A DNA stretch of 64,000 nucleotides, from positions 1,550,001 through 1,614,000 of the forward strand of contig NZ_CP032549.1 in the NCBI RefSeq assembly GCF_012221945.1, written 5' to 3'. The notes beneath the pieces were generated by a model, which saw only the letters and a list, made by a program, of their open reading frames with translations, was not told the DNA's origin and did no database searches. Positions within the stretch are counted from its first letter, which is position 1. The number at the start of each line of letters is the position of its first letter. The DNA is from Glutamicibacter mishrai. GTDB taxonomy: Bacteria; Actinomycetota; Actinomycetes; Actinomycetales; Micrococcaceae. The position numbers and the translations under genes are program-made. Positions 8,973 to 17,129 of the stretch are shown here, piece after piece.

Positions 8973-9410
8973 TTAGGCGACAACAACATCCTTGGAAGGA
9001 ACGTGCAGTTTCTTGTTGCCGTAGTGAACGGCGAAGAACCAGGCCACACCGGTGACAACGTGGATAACGCTCAGGGTCACGCCGGTTGCCACATCGGATG
9101 CGGTCATGATTGGGGAAATCATCGATACAACAGCGATGATCAGGCCGATCCACTGAGCGACCTTGACGAAGCCCTTCTTAGCACGGCCGATCAGGAAGAC
9201 AACCAAGCCCAGCACCAGCAGTGGCAGCCAGGTGAACTGAAGGATGTTGTCGAAGCCGACAACCTTTTCAGGGTTGGAGCCGACCCTCATCGAAGCGCCC
9301 GAGGCGATGCCGATGAAGAAGATGATGACGTTGAGGTAGCCGGCGCCCAGTGCGGCGATGACGACCTGAATGAAATTGAATGGGCTATTTGGTTGTCCCT
9401 GAGCAGTCAT
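8973..9410 (-). CDS. Four-helix membrane protein, DUF6069-like
   Basis: A 145-residue protein with four hydrophobic segments (about residues 13-37, 58-78, 86-108 and 112-132), a short polar N-terminus MTAQGQPNSP and a charged C-terminal tail. The layout and IGIASGASMRV/WLPLLVLGLVVFLIGRA segments resemble the DUF6069 family of actinobacterial membrane proteins; the function is unknown. The start at 9410 has GAGGA 6 bases upstream; an alternative TTG 12 bases earlier has no ribosome binding site. The gene is monocistronic and ends at the bidirectional terminator. Confidence 0.75.
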   Translation of the reverse strand: MTAQGQPNSPFNFIQVVIAALGAGYLNVIIFFIGIASGASMRVGSNPEKVVGFDNILQFTWLPLLVLGLVVFLIGRAKKGFVKVAQWIGLIIAVVSMISPIMTASDVATGVTLSVIHVVTGVAWFFAVHYGNKKLHVPSKDVVVA

Positions 9411-9979
9411 GGTGTTCCTCAAAATTGTTGAAAGTCCTCAACAATTCTAATTTCGCACCCCAGTGCCTTGGCTCTCATCATCGCGTGAGATCCGCGACAC
9501 TTAGCGTAGCTATCTATCGAGGTGAGCCTAGGCAGCCTGGCACCCGGCGAAAACTCCCGGTTCAATTAGGCGAAACCGGAGTAGAATGGAGATGGAGTTT
9601 ACTTCCACTTATGTACCTCTCTAGAGGTTTCCTCCTTCCGGCGTAGAGCTCTTGTGCTGTCCCTGGATTTCCAGGACGGCGTTCAGATTAACGCAGCAGT
9701 GTTGAACCGGAAAACATTCTTCTGGGCGGCTGGCATTATCAGCCTTATCCCTCTCAAGCTACTGATCCGCGGATTCTTGCCCGAACACCTTCGCCGCTTT
9801 TGCACCGCGGACAGTAAAGCCTGCTTAACTGGCACCTGTTTTTCCACGTTGCACACGCTGTCTCCCGTAGCTGAATATCGGTGGCTGACGTCTCGCCACC
9901 GTGACATGGCATCCACAGCAATTCACTCAGCCTGCGACTCTCGCAGCAATAACGGCCAAGATGCATTGGAGACCCGGTC
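9411..9979. other. 569-base gene-free interval
   Basis: I see no convincing gene here. An open frame begins at 9654 on the plus strand but has no ribosome binding site, no recognisable domain and runs into the start of the real gene at 9980. The interval must hold the promoters of the flanking divergent genes. A 12-base palindrome-like CCTCTCTAGAGG (about 9617-9628) is the only symmetric site noticed. Confidence 0.5.
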
Positions 9980-10300
9980 ATGGACAAGCCCATCAGTTGC
10001 CCAAGGTGTTACCGAAACACCTTGGTCGAAACCGAAACCCGTCGATATATCGATGAACAAAACCAGCTCAAGAGATGGGACAACGAAGGCGGCCACGATG
10101 CAGGACTACGGCAAGACACCCAAATGACCATGCGCGAGGTGGTCTGGACTTGCACTTCCTGTGGCTGGAACAAGGTCGCTTATAGCTCCCAAGAGCCGAT
10201 TCTCGGGCCCGAACGACGCATTGAAAAGTTCATCCAAGCCAAACAACGGCCGCTTTCCACACCCACGCAGCAGACACAAGAGACCGGCCGACACTCGTAA
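9980..10300 (+). CDS. Zinc-ribbon protein, unknown function
   Basis: A 106-residue soluble protein with two CxxC knuckles, C7-P-R-C10 and C58-T-S-C61, separated by 47 residues: a four-cysteine zinc ribbon. The middle is rich in charged residues and the C-terminus (after about 85) is low-complexity Gln/Thr. GGAGA sits 7 bases before ATG 9980. The next gene starts 20 bases downstream, so the two form a small operon. Similar ribbons occur in DNA- or RNA-binding and redox-sensing proteins, but nothing here points to one role. Confidence 0.65.
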   Translation: MDKPISCPRCYRNTLVETETRRYIDEQNQLKRWDNEGGHDAGLRQDTQMTMREVVWTCTSCGWNKVAYSSQEPILGPERRIEKFIQAKQRPLSTPTQQTQETGRHS

Positions 10301-10319
10301 ACGCTGAAAGGCATCAATC

Positions 10320-10784
10320 ATGAACTCCATAACAAGGCCAACCAACGCCGAACGAGAATCACTGAGACTAGGGACGGTGCTGCTGGACAGCCTTCCAAGC
10401 AATTTGCTCACCGACCAGGCACCAGAAAAATATCTGGTTGCCGTGGTCTTTAATCGACGCGCTGAGCCCGAGGAAGTCGACTTCCTCACCGGCACCGGGG
10501 TCAGCGATCGCTTGCGCTCTGCCGGATATCCCGATGTTGAACTGAATGTGGTCAACCGGAGACTGGAAATTTCCAATACAACCCTCGAAGAACTCCGCGA
10601 TGGCCTATCTGTGGCCATCGCGCAGGAACTATCTGGTGTTGAACAGGAATTCGAACGTGAACGTGTCGCTCGGAACGCGCAATTCCGAAAAGACGTCGAT
10701 GCGGAAACCAAGCGTGCTGAGGCAGTTCAATTGCTGGCCCAATCCATCACTTTTGATCCTGCCAGAGTTGAAACACTGATCTAA
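10320..10784 (+). CDS. Hypothetical protein with C-terminal helical segment
   Basis: A 154-residue protein that I do not recognise. The first 90 residues look like an alpha/beta fold (YLVAVVFNRRAEPEEVDFLTG, VELNVVNRRLEISN). Residues 95-140 are strongly charged and helical (EQEFERERVARNAQFRKDVDAETKRAE), possibly a coiled coil. GAAAGG lies before ATG 10320, and the zinc-ribbon gene is 20 bases upstream, so the two are probably co-transcribed. It ends 5 bases before a 13-bp inverted repeat. Confidence 0.65.
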   Translation: MNSITRPTNAERESLRLGTVLLDSLPSNLLTDQAPEKYLVAVVFNRRAEPEEVDFLTGTGVSDRLRSAGYPDVELNVVNRRLEISNTTLEELRDGLSVAIAQELSGVEQEFERERVARNAQFRKDVDAETKRAEAVQLLAQSITFDPARVETLI

Positions 10785-10789
10785 AGACC

Positions 10790-10825
10790 GCAGGCCCAGC
10801 ATCCTCCAAAGAATGCTGGGCCTGC
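10790..10825. terminator. Inverted repeat between convergent genes
   Basis: A perfect 13-bp stem GCAGGCCCAGCAT (10790-10802)/ATGCTGGGCCTGC (10813-10825) lies between the stops of the genes ending at 10784 (plus) and 10840 (minus). There is no T tract, so it is a Rho-assisted or weak terminator on either strand. Confidence 0.6.
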
Positions 10826-10839
10826 AGAATGCGCAGTGG

Positions 10840-12069
10840 TTACTTCGAGGCTCCGATGGCCCACACGCGCGGCAGTTCGGTGCCGTTGACCGCAAGGTCG
10901 CCAATCAAGCGCGCCTTGAACACCCACGGGTTGTGATTGCCAGCGGTACGGGCATTGCGCCAGTGCCGGTCCAGGTTCTTCGAAACACTGGTGGCCGAAG
11001 CCGCCAACGCATCAAAGGCGTGGGTAATGGCGTTGAGCACCAATGGGGTGAGCACTACCTGCGCCTGGGCGCTGGCCAGCTCGGCGGCATCGTTGGCTGC
11101 TTCGTCTTCTTCCGCCGAAATCTCCCCAGCTTGCAGAGCCAGCGCAGTTTCATAGGCGCCTTCAAGGGCCTGCGACACACGCTCAACGGTTCCGGCCGCC
11201 GCAAAAGCCGCCGCCGAAACCTCGCCAATCACCTGCAGCAACTGCGGATCTTCGGCAGCTACATTGGCCGCCGCGTGGCTGAAGGTCCGCTTGCGGGCCT
11301 TCAGCTCTGCAGCGAAGTCGCGTTCGGCAGCCTTGGCCGAACCAGCCAGAACTGCCAGCAGCACCTGCTGATAAAACGCGGTCTGGTACTTGAAGCGGGT
11401 ATCGAAGTCGATCAAGTCCTCTTCGGCCACAATCGCATCGGTGAACGTCGAGGTGCCGGTGCCGGTGGTGCGCTGGCCGAAGCCGTCCCAGTCATCGGCC
11501 AGTTCCACGCCAGGCTGGTGGCGGTTGACCGCGGCGATCACGCGCTTGCCGGTATCGGTGCGCTCTGCGTAGGTATCCAGCCAGTCGGCAAAGATGGAAC
11601 CGGTGGAGTAGTACTTGGTGCCGTTGATCCGGAACCCGCCCTCGCCATCCGGGGTGACCTTGGTGATCACGTCGCCGACCTTCACCGTTCCGACCTCGGT
11701 CCAGGAGTTGCCCACCAGCTCGCCGTCCACGAAGCGCGCCAGCCACTTATCCCGACCCGCTCCAGGGGCAGCGATCAGCCGGTCTTCGACAAAGGCGAAG
11801 TGGGCGCGCAAAGCCTGGGCGATATTCGAGTCGGCCGCTGCCAAGTCCACGAAGAGCTCAAAGAGCTCCGGCAAGGTAGCGCCCGCGCCGCCGTGGGAAA
11901 CAGGCACGCGAACCGCGCCGAAACCGGCTGCGGCAAGGTCGGCGATCTGCTGGTAGGGCAGTTCGCCGCTGCGGTCGCGTTCGGCAGCGCCCGCGGCGAT
12001 CTGTTCAAAGAGCGGCGCGAAGCGGGCTTTGAGCTTGCTCAGCCGATTTCCGGTAGTCAATACAGTCAT
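10840..12069 (-). CDS. DszC/SfnB-like FMN-dependent monooxygenase (acyl-CoA dehydrogenase fold)
   Basis: A 409-residue flavoprotein of the acyl-CoA dehydrogenase superfamily, in the DszC/SfnB (sulfur acquisition) branch. The N-terminal helical domain (FAPLFEQIAAGAAERDRSGELPY), the middle beta domain (GNSWTEVGTVKVGDVITKV, INGTKYYSTGSIFADW, DDWDGFGQRTTGTGTSTF) and the C-terminal helices (DRHWRNARTAGNHNPWVFKARLIGDL) are all present. The RHWRNxRT...HNP motif is typical of DBT-monooxygenase-like enzymes that use reduced flavin from a separate reductase. It follows a second enzyme of the same family with a 26-base gap, both behind a SAM riboswitch. The role is therefore likely oxidative desulfurisation under sulfur limitation. 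The substrate is unknown and no flavin reductase is encoded in the window. Confidence 0.85.
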   Translation of the reverse strand: MTVLTTGNRLSKLKARFAPLFEQIAAGAAERDRSGELPYQQIADLAAAGFGAVRVPVSHGGAGATLPELFELFVDLAAADSNIAQALRAHFAFVEDRLIAAPGAGRDKWLARFVDGELVGNSWTEVGTVKVGDVITKVTPDGEGGFRINGTKYYSTGSIFADWLDTYAERTDTGKRVIAAVNRHQPGVELADDWDGFGQRTTGTGTSTFTDAIVAEEDLIDFDTRFKYQTAFYQQVLLAVLAGSAKAAERDFAAELKARKRTFSHAAANVAAEDPQLLQVIGEVSAAAFAAAGTVERVSQALEGAYETALALQAGEISAEEDEAANDAAELASAQAQVVLTPLVLNAITHAFDALAASATSVSKNLDRHWRNARTAGNHNPWVFKARLIGDLAVNGTELPRVWAIGASK

Positions 12070-12095
12070 CTCAGGATCCTGTCCGTAGAAAGTTC

Positions 12096-13322
12096 TTAGG
12101 TGTAAAGCGATAGCGGCTGGGATTCCCCGCGCAGGAAGTAGGCGCCGACTTCGATCTTCTTGTAGTCCACCGGGTCATGCAGGGAGTGGGTGCGCACATT
12201 GCGCCAGAACAGATCCAGGCCCACCGAATTGGCGGTGGAGGATGATCCGGTCACTTCGAAAATCCGGTTGGCCACCTCGACCCCAACCTCGGTGGAGACC
12301 ACTTTGGCTTCTGCGATGTCCACGGCGAGCGCCGCGCGCTCGGGCTGGGTGACATCCCCGCTCTTGGCCAGCAGCGAATCAAATTTGCGGCCGAGCTTCT
12401 CGGTCAACGCCGCCACAGCTGCGGTGCGTGCCTTGAGCTCGCCCACGGTGCGCTGGAAGATCAGATCCTGCGAGTAGGTCTCGGCCTGCGAGAACAGCCA
12501 GGCGTTCTTGCGGCCAAGCAGAATCTGCTTGCCACGGGCCAAGGCGCCCTGGGCAATGCCCAGATAGAAGTTGGCAAACGCCAGCTGGATGCCCGGGGTC
12601 AACAGGGTCGATACTGGTTCTTCGGTGACCTCGCCGAGCAGATCCTGCGCGTCAATACGCACGTTGTGGTACTTCAGAGAGTTCGACGCGCTCAGTCGCT
12701 GGCCAAGGTAGTCCCAGTCATCGACGATTTCCAGGCCTTCACGGTCACGTGGAATGACAAAGGCCAGGACCTGGCCTTGGCGTTCACCCTCGGTGACTTC
12801 GGCATTGATCACAATCACTTCGCCCACGCCGGAGCCCGTGGAGAAACGCTTGGCGCCGTTGAGCCGGAATCCATCGCCCTCCGGAACCAGGGTCAGCGTC
12901 GGGTCGACCGGGTTGACCGAGTCGCCCCAGAGCCAGCCGCCCTCCACGGTGCGCTGCCACCATTCGGCTTGGGTTTCCGGTGCGCCGTAAAAAGCGATGC
13001 CCGACTGGTTCACGTAGTGGTAGGCCAGCAGCTGGGAAATAGAGCCATCGGCTGCAGCCAGAATGCGGACCACTTCAAAAGCGGTTTCCCAGTGGGCTCC
13101 TGCTCCCCCGAATTGCGCTGGAACCAGCAGGTTCAGCAGGCCTGCCTCGCGAAGCAGCTGGACTTCGGCGAAAGGCTGCGCATTTTTGCGGTCGCGTTCC
13201 AGGGCGTCGGCGGCCAGCTGGTCGGCGACTTTCCGGGCTGTCTCGCGCCATTGGGCGAGTTCGGCTTCATCGGCGGTGCCGGTGTATGGTACACGCGGCA
13301 GCTGGGTGCTCAGTACGGTCAT
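12096..13322 (-). CDS. DszC/SfnB-like FMN-dependent monooxygenase (paralogue)
   Basis: A 408-residue flavoprotein of the same DszC/SfnB family as the downstream gene. Hallmarks are LLNLLVPAQFGGAGAHW, LLAYHYVNQSGIAFYG, GDSVNPVDPTLTL, LNGAKRFSTGSGVGEVIV, DDWDYLGQRLSASNSL and FWRNVRTHSLHDPVDYK. The start was placed at ATG 13322, with GAGGAG 7 bases upstream; an upstream in-frame start would cut into the riboswitch linker. It is the first gene behind the riboswitch at 13377-13461. Two diverged copies suggest either two substrates or a two-step oxidation, for example sulfide to sulfoxide to sulfone. Confidence 0.85.
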   Translation of the reverse strand: MTVLSTQLPRVPYTGTADEAELAQWRETARKVADQLAADALERDRKNAQPFAEVQLLREAGLLNLLVPAQFGGAGAHWETAFEVVRILAAADGSISQLLAYHYVNQSGIAFYGAPETQAEWWQRTVEGGWLWGDSVNPVDPTLTLVPEGDGFRLNGAKRFSTGSGVGEVIVINAEVTEGERQGQVLAFVIPRDREGLEIVDDWDYLGQRLSASNSLKYHNVRIDAQDLLGEVTEEPVSTLLTPGIQLAFANFYLGIAQGALARGKQILLGRKNAWLFSQAETYSQDLIFQRTVGELKARTAAVAALTEKLGRKFDSLLAKSGDVTQPERAALAVDIAEAKVVSTEVGVEVANRIFEVTGSSSTANSVGLDLFWRNVRTHSLHDPVDYKKIEVGAYFLRGESQPLSLYT

Positions 13323-13376
13323 CTTCGTTCTCCTCATGTTCATGGATTCCGAAGGATGCAGAAAGATTCTGCGAAT

Positions 13377-13461
13377 CCATCGAACCTGGCGTTAGCACTC
13401 TCTGCAGGAAGCAGACTTGCTGCGGCGTCGCGGAGCCAGGTCTCTCAGCCGCTCTGGATGG
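13377..13461 (-). promoter_or_regulatory. SAM (S-box, SAM-I type) riboswitch upstream of DszC-like genes
   Basis: On the minus strand the sequence reads CCATC-CAGAGCGGCTGAGAGACC then TGGCTCCGCGACGCCGCAGC, ending GTGCTAACGCCAGGTTC and GATGG. These match the S-box consensus core (AGAGnGG..GAGGGACTGGC..GAnnCC.GCAAC and the distal GTGCTAAnnCCAG strand). P1 pairs CCATC (rc of 13457-13461) with GATGG (rc of 13377-13381). The aptamer is 85 bases, identical in length to the copy at 19760-19844, and ends about 55 bases before the start codon at 13322. The downstream GAGGAG ribosome binding site suggests translational control, with expression when SAM (hence sulfur) is low. Confidence 0.88.
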
Positions 13462-13591
13462 TTTGTCCTACCAGTGAAACATCGAGGCTCACCAGTTGGT
13501 AGGCACGACGTCATAGGGCGGAACATCGTCATGGATCGTCATTTTTGCGGCCCTCAAAGCCGCGAAAAACGCCGTCACATTTCCTCATATG
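13462..13591 (-). promoter_or_regulatory. Promoter/leader region upstream of the second SAM riboswitch
   Basis: 130 bases between the stop of the LLM monooxygenase and the aptamer. It carries a CGTCATAGGGCGGAACA stretch and further upstream CGCCGTCACATTTCCTCATA. Both have near matches in the leader at 19,880-20,005 ahead of the other riboswitch (CGTCATGGGAGGGAACA and GCGCGTCATATGTCCGCATA). It probably holds an independent promoter, so the DszC-like pair need not depend on transcription of the transporter operon. Confidence 0.45.
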
Positions 13592-15028
13592 TCACTGCGC
13601 GCCCAGTACCGCTTCCGGGGTTTGGCTTGCCTTCGTATCGGCCGCCGAGGCCTTGCCCGCATAAGCTCCGCGGTAGGCAGCTGCCGGGTGGTGTTCAGCC
13701 ACCCTCGTGGTGCCAGGCTCGGTCAGATATTCGCGCAGGGTATTGCCTTCGTACCTTGCCCAGGTCCGCCCGCGCTTGCGCAGCTCCGGGACCACCAGAT
13801 CGGTGAACTGCTCGAAGGAACCGGGAGTGATGGCATAGGCCAGGTTGATCCCGTCCAGCCCGGACTCATCAACCCAGCGCTCGATTTCATCGGCCACGGT
13901 TTCCGCTGAGCCAACGAGCACCGGCCCGATGCCGCCCACTTTGAGGTAGTCGGCAATGGTGTTCGGGGTCCACTTCTGCTGAGGGTTCGCGGTAGTGAAA
14001 ATCGACACCGCGGAGCGGGCCGCATTGGTTTCCAGGTACTGCAGTTCCTCATCCGGCGCGTACTGGCTCAGGTCCAAGCCCGACCAGCCGCCGTAGAAGG
14101 TCATGGCGCCCTCGCGTGAAGCGTAGGACTGGTATTCACGGTAGAGCTTCTCGGCTTGGGCATCGGAGTCGGCCACCACGGTAGTCATCAGCGCGTAGAT
14201 CTTGGCCGCATCCCGGGGCCTGCCGACCAGTTCGAATTCATCGCGGATCGCGTCGGTCTGTCGACGGGTGACCGCGGTGTTGATCGAGTTCAGGAAGATG
14301 CCTTCTGCGTGCTGGGCGCCGAAGCGCCGGCCGCGGGAGGAGGCACCGGCTTGGAAGATCGCCGGGGTGCGCTGGATGGAGGGCTCAGAGAGGTGGATGC
14401 CGGGCACGTCGAAGTACTCGCCGTGGTGGTTGATCGGGTGCACCTTGGAAGGGTCGGTGTAGACACCGCGTTCGCGGTCCTTGAGCACCGCGCCTTCCTC
14501 CCAGGATCCTTCCCAGAGCTTGTAAACCACGTCCATGAATTCATCGGCGATGTCATAGCGGGCATCGTGATCCAGCTGCCGGGTCATGCCCAGGTTGCGG
14601 GCCGCCGACTCCAGGTAGCTGGTCACCACATTCCATCCGATGCGCCCGCGGGTGAGGTGATCCAGCGAGGAGAACTTCCGGGCCAACGCGTAGGGCTGTT
14701 CGTAGGTCAGCGCGCTGGTCACCGCGAAGCCGAGATTTTTCGTGGCCGCGGCCATGGCGGAAACCTGCATGAACGGATCATTCAGCGGCACCTGGTCGGC
14801 GTCGAGCAGCGCTGGCCCGCTGGAGTTCTGGTACACGTCATAGATGCCCAGCACATCGGCGAGGAACAAAGCGTCGAATCCACCGCGCTCCAGGGTCTTG
14901 GCCAGATCAACCCAGTATTCAAGGGTGTTGTACTCATCGGCCCTATTCTGCGGATGCCGCCAGAGCCCCGGGCTTTGATGGCTGACGCAGGTCATGTCAA
15001 AGGCGTTCAGGTGGATGCGCTTGCTCAT
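13592..15028 (-). CDS. DszA/NtaA/SnaA-family flavin-dependent monooxygenase (luciferase-like)
   Basis: A 478-residue bacterial-luciferase-like (LLM) enzyme of the NtaA/SnaA/DszA subfamily. Typical segments are IHLNAFDMTCVSHQSPGLWRHP at the N-terminus, ARTLERGGFDALFLADVLG-like 'LAKTLERGGFDALFLADV', FSSLDHLTRGRIGWNVVTSYLESAARN and FQAGASSRGRRFGAQHAEGIF. These enzymes use FMNH2 from a partner reductase to cleave C-S or C-N bonds; DszA oxidises aromatic sulfones and NtaA cleaves aminopolycarboxylates. The ATG overlaps the stop of the upstream permease (TAATG), so it belongs to the transporter operon. Combined with the SAM riboswitches, a C-S cleaving role on the imported compound is the most economical reading. 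Confidence 0.87.
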   Translation of the reverse strand: MSKRIHLNAFDMTCVSHQSPGLWRHPQNRADEYNTLEYWVDLAKTLERGGFDALFLADVLGIYDVYQNSSGPALLDADQVPLNDPFMQVSAMAAATKNLGFAVTSALTYEQPYALARKFSSLDHLTRGRIGWNVVTSYLESAARNLGMTRQLDHDARYDIADEFMDVVYKLWEGSWEEGAVLKDRERGVYTDPSKVHPINHHGEYFDVPGIHLSEPSIQRTPAIFQAGASSRGRRFGAQHAEGIFLNSINTAVTRRQTDAIRDEFELVGRPRDAAKIYALMTTVVADSDAQAEKLYREYQSYASREGAMTFYGGWSGLDLSQYAPDEELQYLETNAARSAVSIFTTANPQQKWTPNTIADYLKVGGIGPVLVGSAETVADEIERWVDESGLDGINLAYAITPGSFEQFTDLVVPELRKRGRTWARYEGNTLREYLTEPGTTRVAEHHPAAAYRGAYAGKASAADTKASQTPEAVLGAQ

Positions 15029-16131
15029 TAGTTGCTTCTTCCCTTTGCGGTGGTGGTCAGTGCTTGGCGCTTTGCCGTGCGCAGTAGCGCGAAAATGCCG
15101 GTTGCCGATTGGCCCTTGGACTGCCCGAGCACCACGGCGGCGAGCAGGATCGCCAGCAGCACCAGGCCGCGAGCCAGGTCCTGCCAGAAGAAGGACAGGC
15201 CGATCAGGTTCAGCCCGTTATCCAGCAGGCCGAAGATCACCACGCCGATCAGCGTTCCGCCCACGGACACCCGTCCGTAGCGGCTGATGGTTGCCCCGAT
15301 GAAGACCGCTCCGATGGCATCCATCAGGTAGGCCTGGCCGCTGCCCGGAACATAGCCGTTGGAGCGTGCGGCCAGCACCACTCCGGCGAATCCGGCGATG
15401 ACCGCGCACAGCAGGTACGCGCTGGCAATCAGCGTATTGATCCGCAGGCCCGAGATCTTCGCCGCGCTGGGCTGTTCGCCGGCCATGGTCAGCTTGCGCC
15501 CATAACGGGTGATGCCAAGAAGCAGAGCCACTACCACGGCAATGGATACCGCGTTGATGATGGCGGCATCGATGTCCAGGAAGTAGCCGCGCCCGATCAC
15601 GGCAAAACCATCGGGCACCAGTGGCGCTGAAAGGTAGATCGGCGCGCCGCCGCTGGTCAGCAGCTGCTGCACGCTGGTGCCGACAAACCAGACACTCAAG
15701 GTGGCCAGAAAGGCAGGGATCCGCAGAACCACGATCAACAGCGCATTCACCAGCCCCACGACCAGGGCGAAAAGCAATCCACCGGCCACAGCCACCCACG
15801 CACGATACCCGTCGTGGATCAGCCAGGCGCTGGCCAAGGCACCCAAGTCGAGGGCCACGCCAATCGACAGGTCAATGCCGCCGGCCCGCACCACCAGGGT
15901 CAGGCCAATGGCAACCAACGCCAGGAGCGCTACCTGCCCCAGGATTCCCACGAGGTTTCCCGCCGTGAAGAACACCGGGCTGAGCACCGAGAACACCATG
16001 AGGATCAGGGCCAGGGTTCCAGGAGCCACCAACCGCGATGCCTGGAAGGAGCCGCGCTTTTTGGCGCTTCCGGTGGTTGGGGATTCAGGGGTCGGCGCCG
16101 AGGGCGCGGCAAGAGTTTGAGCGGTACTCAT
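15028..16131 (-). CDS. Ribose-type (CUT2) ABC transporter permease
   Basis: A 367-residue RbsC-like permease with about ten hydrophobic segments. Family motifs are VVRAGGIDLSIGVALDLGALASAWL, TLSVWFVGTSVQQLLTSGGAPIYL, TRYGRKLTMAGEQPSAAKISGLRI and GVVLAARSNGYVPGSGQAYLMDAIGAVFIGATI. The start was set to ATG 16131, which overlaps the stop of the upstream permease (ATGA); the longer frame has a non-homologous basic extension. It pairs with the second permease and the double ATPase of this operon. Confidence 0.92.
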   Translation of the reverse strand: MSTAQTLAAPSAPTPESPTTGSAKKRGSFQASRLVAPGTLALILMVFSVLSPVFFTAGNLVGILGQVALLALVAIGLTLVVRAGGIDLSIGVALDLGALASAWLIHDGYRAWVAVAGGLLFALVVGLVNALLIVVLRIPAFLATLSVWFVGTSVQQLLTSGGAPIYLSAPLVPDGFAVIGRGYFLDIDAAIINAVSIAVVVALLLGITRYGRKLTMAGEQPSAAKISGLRINTLIASAYLLCAVIAGFAGVVLAARSNGYVPGSGQAYLMDAIGAVFIGATISRYGRVSVGGTLIGVVIFGLLDNGLNLIGLSFFWQDLARGLVLLAILLAAVVLGQSKGQSATGIFALLRTAKRQALTTTAKGRSN

Positions 16132-17129
16132 CGGTTCTTCCTTCCGCGCAGGGTCACGCTGGCCAGAACCAGCAAGATCAGCAGGCCCTTGGCTGCGCCC
16201 ACCCACTGGCTGGCAACGCCGAGCAGGGTCAGCCCGTTATCCAGGGCGGCGACGAACACTGCGGCCAGTACGGTGCCGACAACGCTGACCAGTCGCCGGC
16301 GGGAGAAGATCATGGACATATAGGCCACCAGGATGATGTCCAGCAGGATCTGCGTTCCGATGCCGGGAACCGCAGCCGAGAGCCTTGCCACCAAGAGCGT
16401 CCCAGCCAGGCCCGCCAAGGCCGAACTGAGCACATAGCTGGCCAGCCGGTATTTGCGGGGATCCAGCCCGGCCACCTGGGCGGCGGTAGGGTTCTGGCCG
16501 ACAGCATAGGAATTCACACCCCAGCTGGTCTTGCCATAAACCCACCAGCCGGCGGCCCCGATGATGATCAGCAGCCAGGCCGCCAGCGGGATCCCGAGGA
16601 AAACACTGCCCCGGGCAGCCTCGAAGAAGCCGCCGGACACGGCGATCTTCAGGTTCTGACTGAAGACCAGTTCCAGCGAAGCGGCCACGCCCATGGTGGC
16701 CAAGGTTGCCAGCAGCGGGCGCAGGCCCAGGGTCACCGAGATCCCGTTGATCACGCCGATCGCGGTAGCCACCAGCACTCCGTAGAGCACCGCAAGCAAC
16801 CCCGGAGTGCCGGTGGCGGCAGCCAGCGCGGTCACGGTGCCGGAGAGTCCTGCCACCGCGCCGGTGGACAGGTCGATGCCGCCGTTCAGGACATCATCGC
16901 CGCCAGCGATGATCACGATCGCGAGGCCCACCCCGGCAATGCCGAAGACCGAAGCCTGGGTCAAGATGGTGGCGATATTCGATGCCGTCAGGAAAAATGG
17001 CGAGCCGAAAACGAAGAGCAGCAGTACCGCGGTGATGCCGGCATAGCCGATCCAGGCGGCCAGGCTCGGCTTCTTGCCGCGTGCGCTGCGCGCCGGTGCG
17101 TCGTTGACGGTGGCAATGGCGGTGCTCAT
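16128..17129 (-). CDS. Ribose-type (CUT2) ABC transporter permease
   Basis: A 333-residue RbsC-like permease: GVGLAIVIIAGGDDVLNGGIDLSTGAVAGLSG, ISVTLGLRPLLATLATMGVA, KTSWGVNSYAVGQNPTAAQVAGLDPRKY and AAVPGIGTQILLDIILVAYMSMIFSRR follow the CUT2 pattern. It starts within the ATPase stop (ATGA overlap) and overlaps the second permease. Two different permeases with one double ATPase indicate a heterodimeric channel. Confidence 0.92.
   Translation of the reverse strand: MSTAIATVNDAPARSARGKKPSLAAWIGYAGITAVLLLFVFGSPFFLTASNIATILTQASVFGIAGVGLAIVIIAGGDDVLNGGIDLSTGAVAGLSGTVTALAAATGTPGLLAVLYGVLVATAIGVINGISVTLGLRPLLATLATMGVAASLELVFSQNLKIAVSGGFFEAARGSVFLGIPLAAWLLIIIGAAGWWVYGKTSWGVNSYAVGQNPTAAQVAGLDPRKYRLASYVLSSALAGLAGTLLVARLSAAVPGIGTQILLDIILVAYMSMIFSRRRLVSVVGTVLAAVFVAALDNGLTLLGVASQWVGAAKGLLILLVLASVTLRGRKNR

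Noticed and set aside
9654..10127. 157-codon plus-strand open frame
   Set aside because: No ribosome binding site or recognisable domain, and it overlaps the start of the better supported zinc-ribbon gene in another frame.
10813..12099. 428-codon plus-strand open frame
   Set aside because: It is antisense to the DszC-like gene, is low-complexity Gly/Arg-rich and has no domain or ribosome binding site; a high-GC shadow frame.
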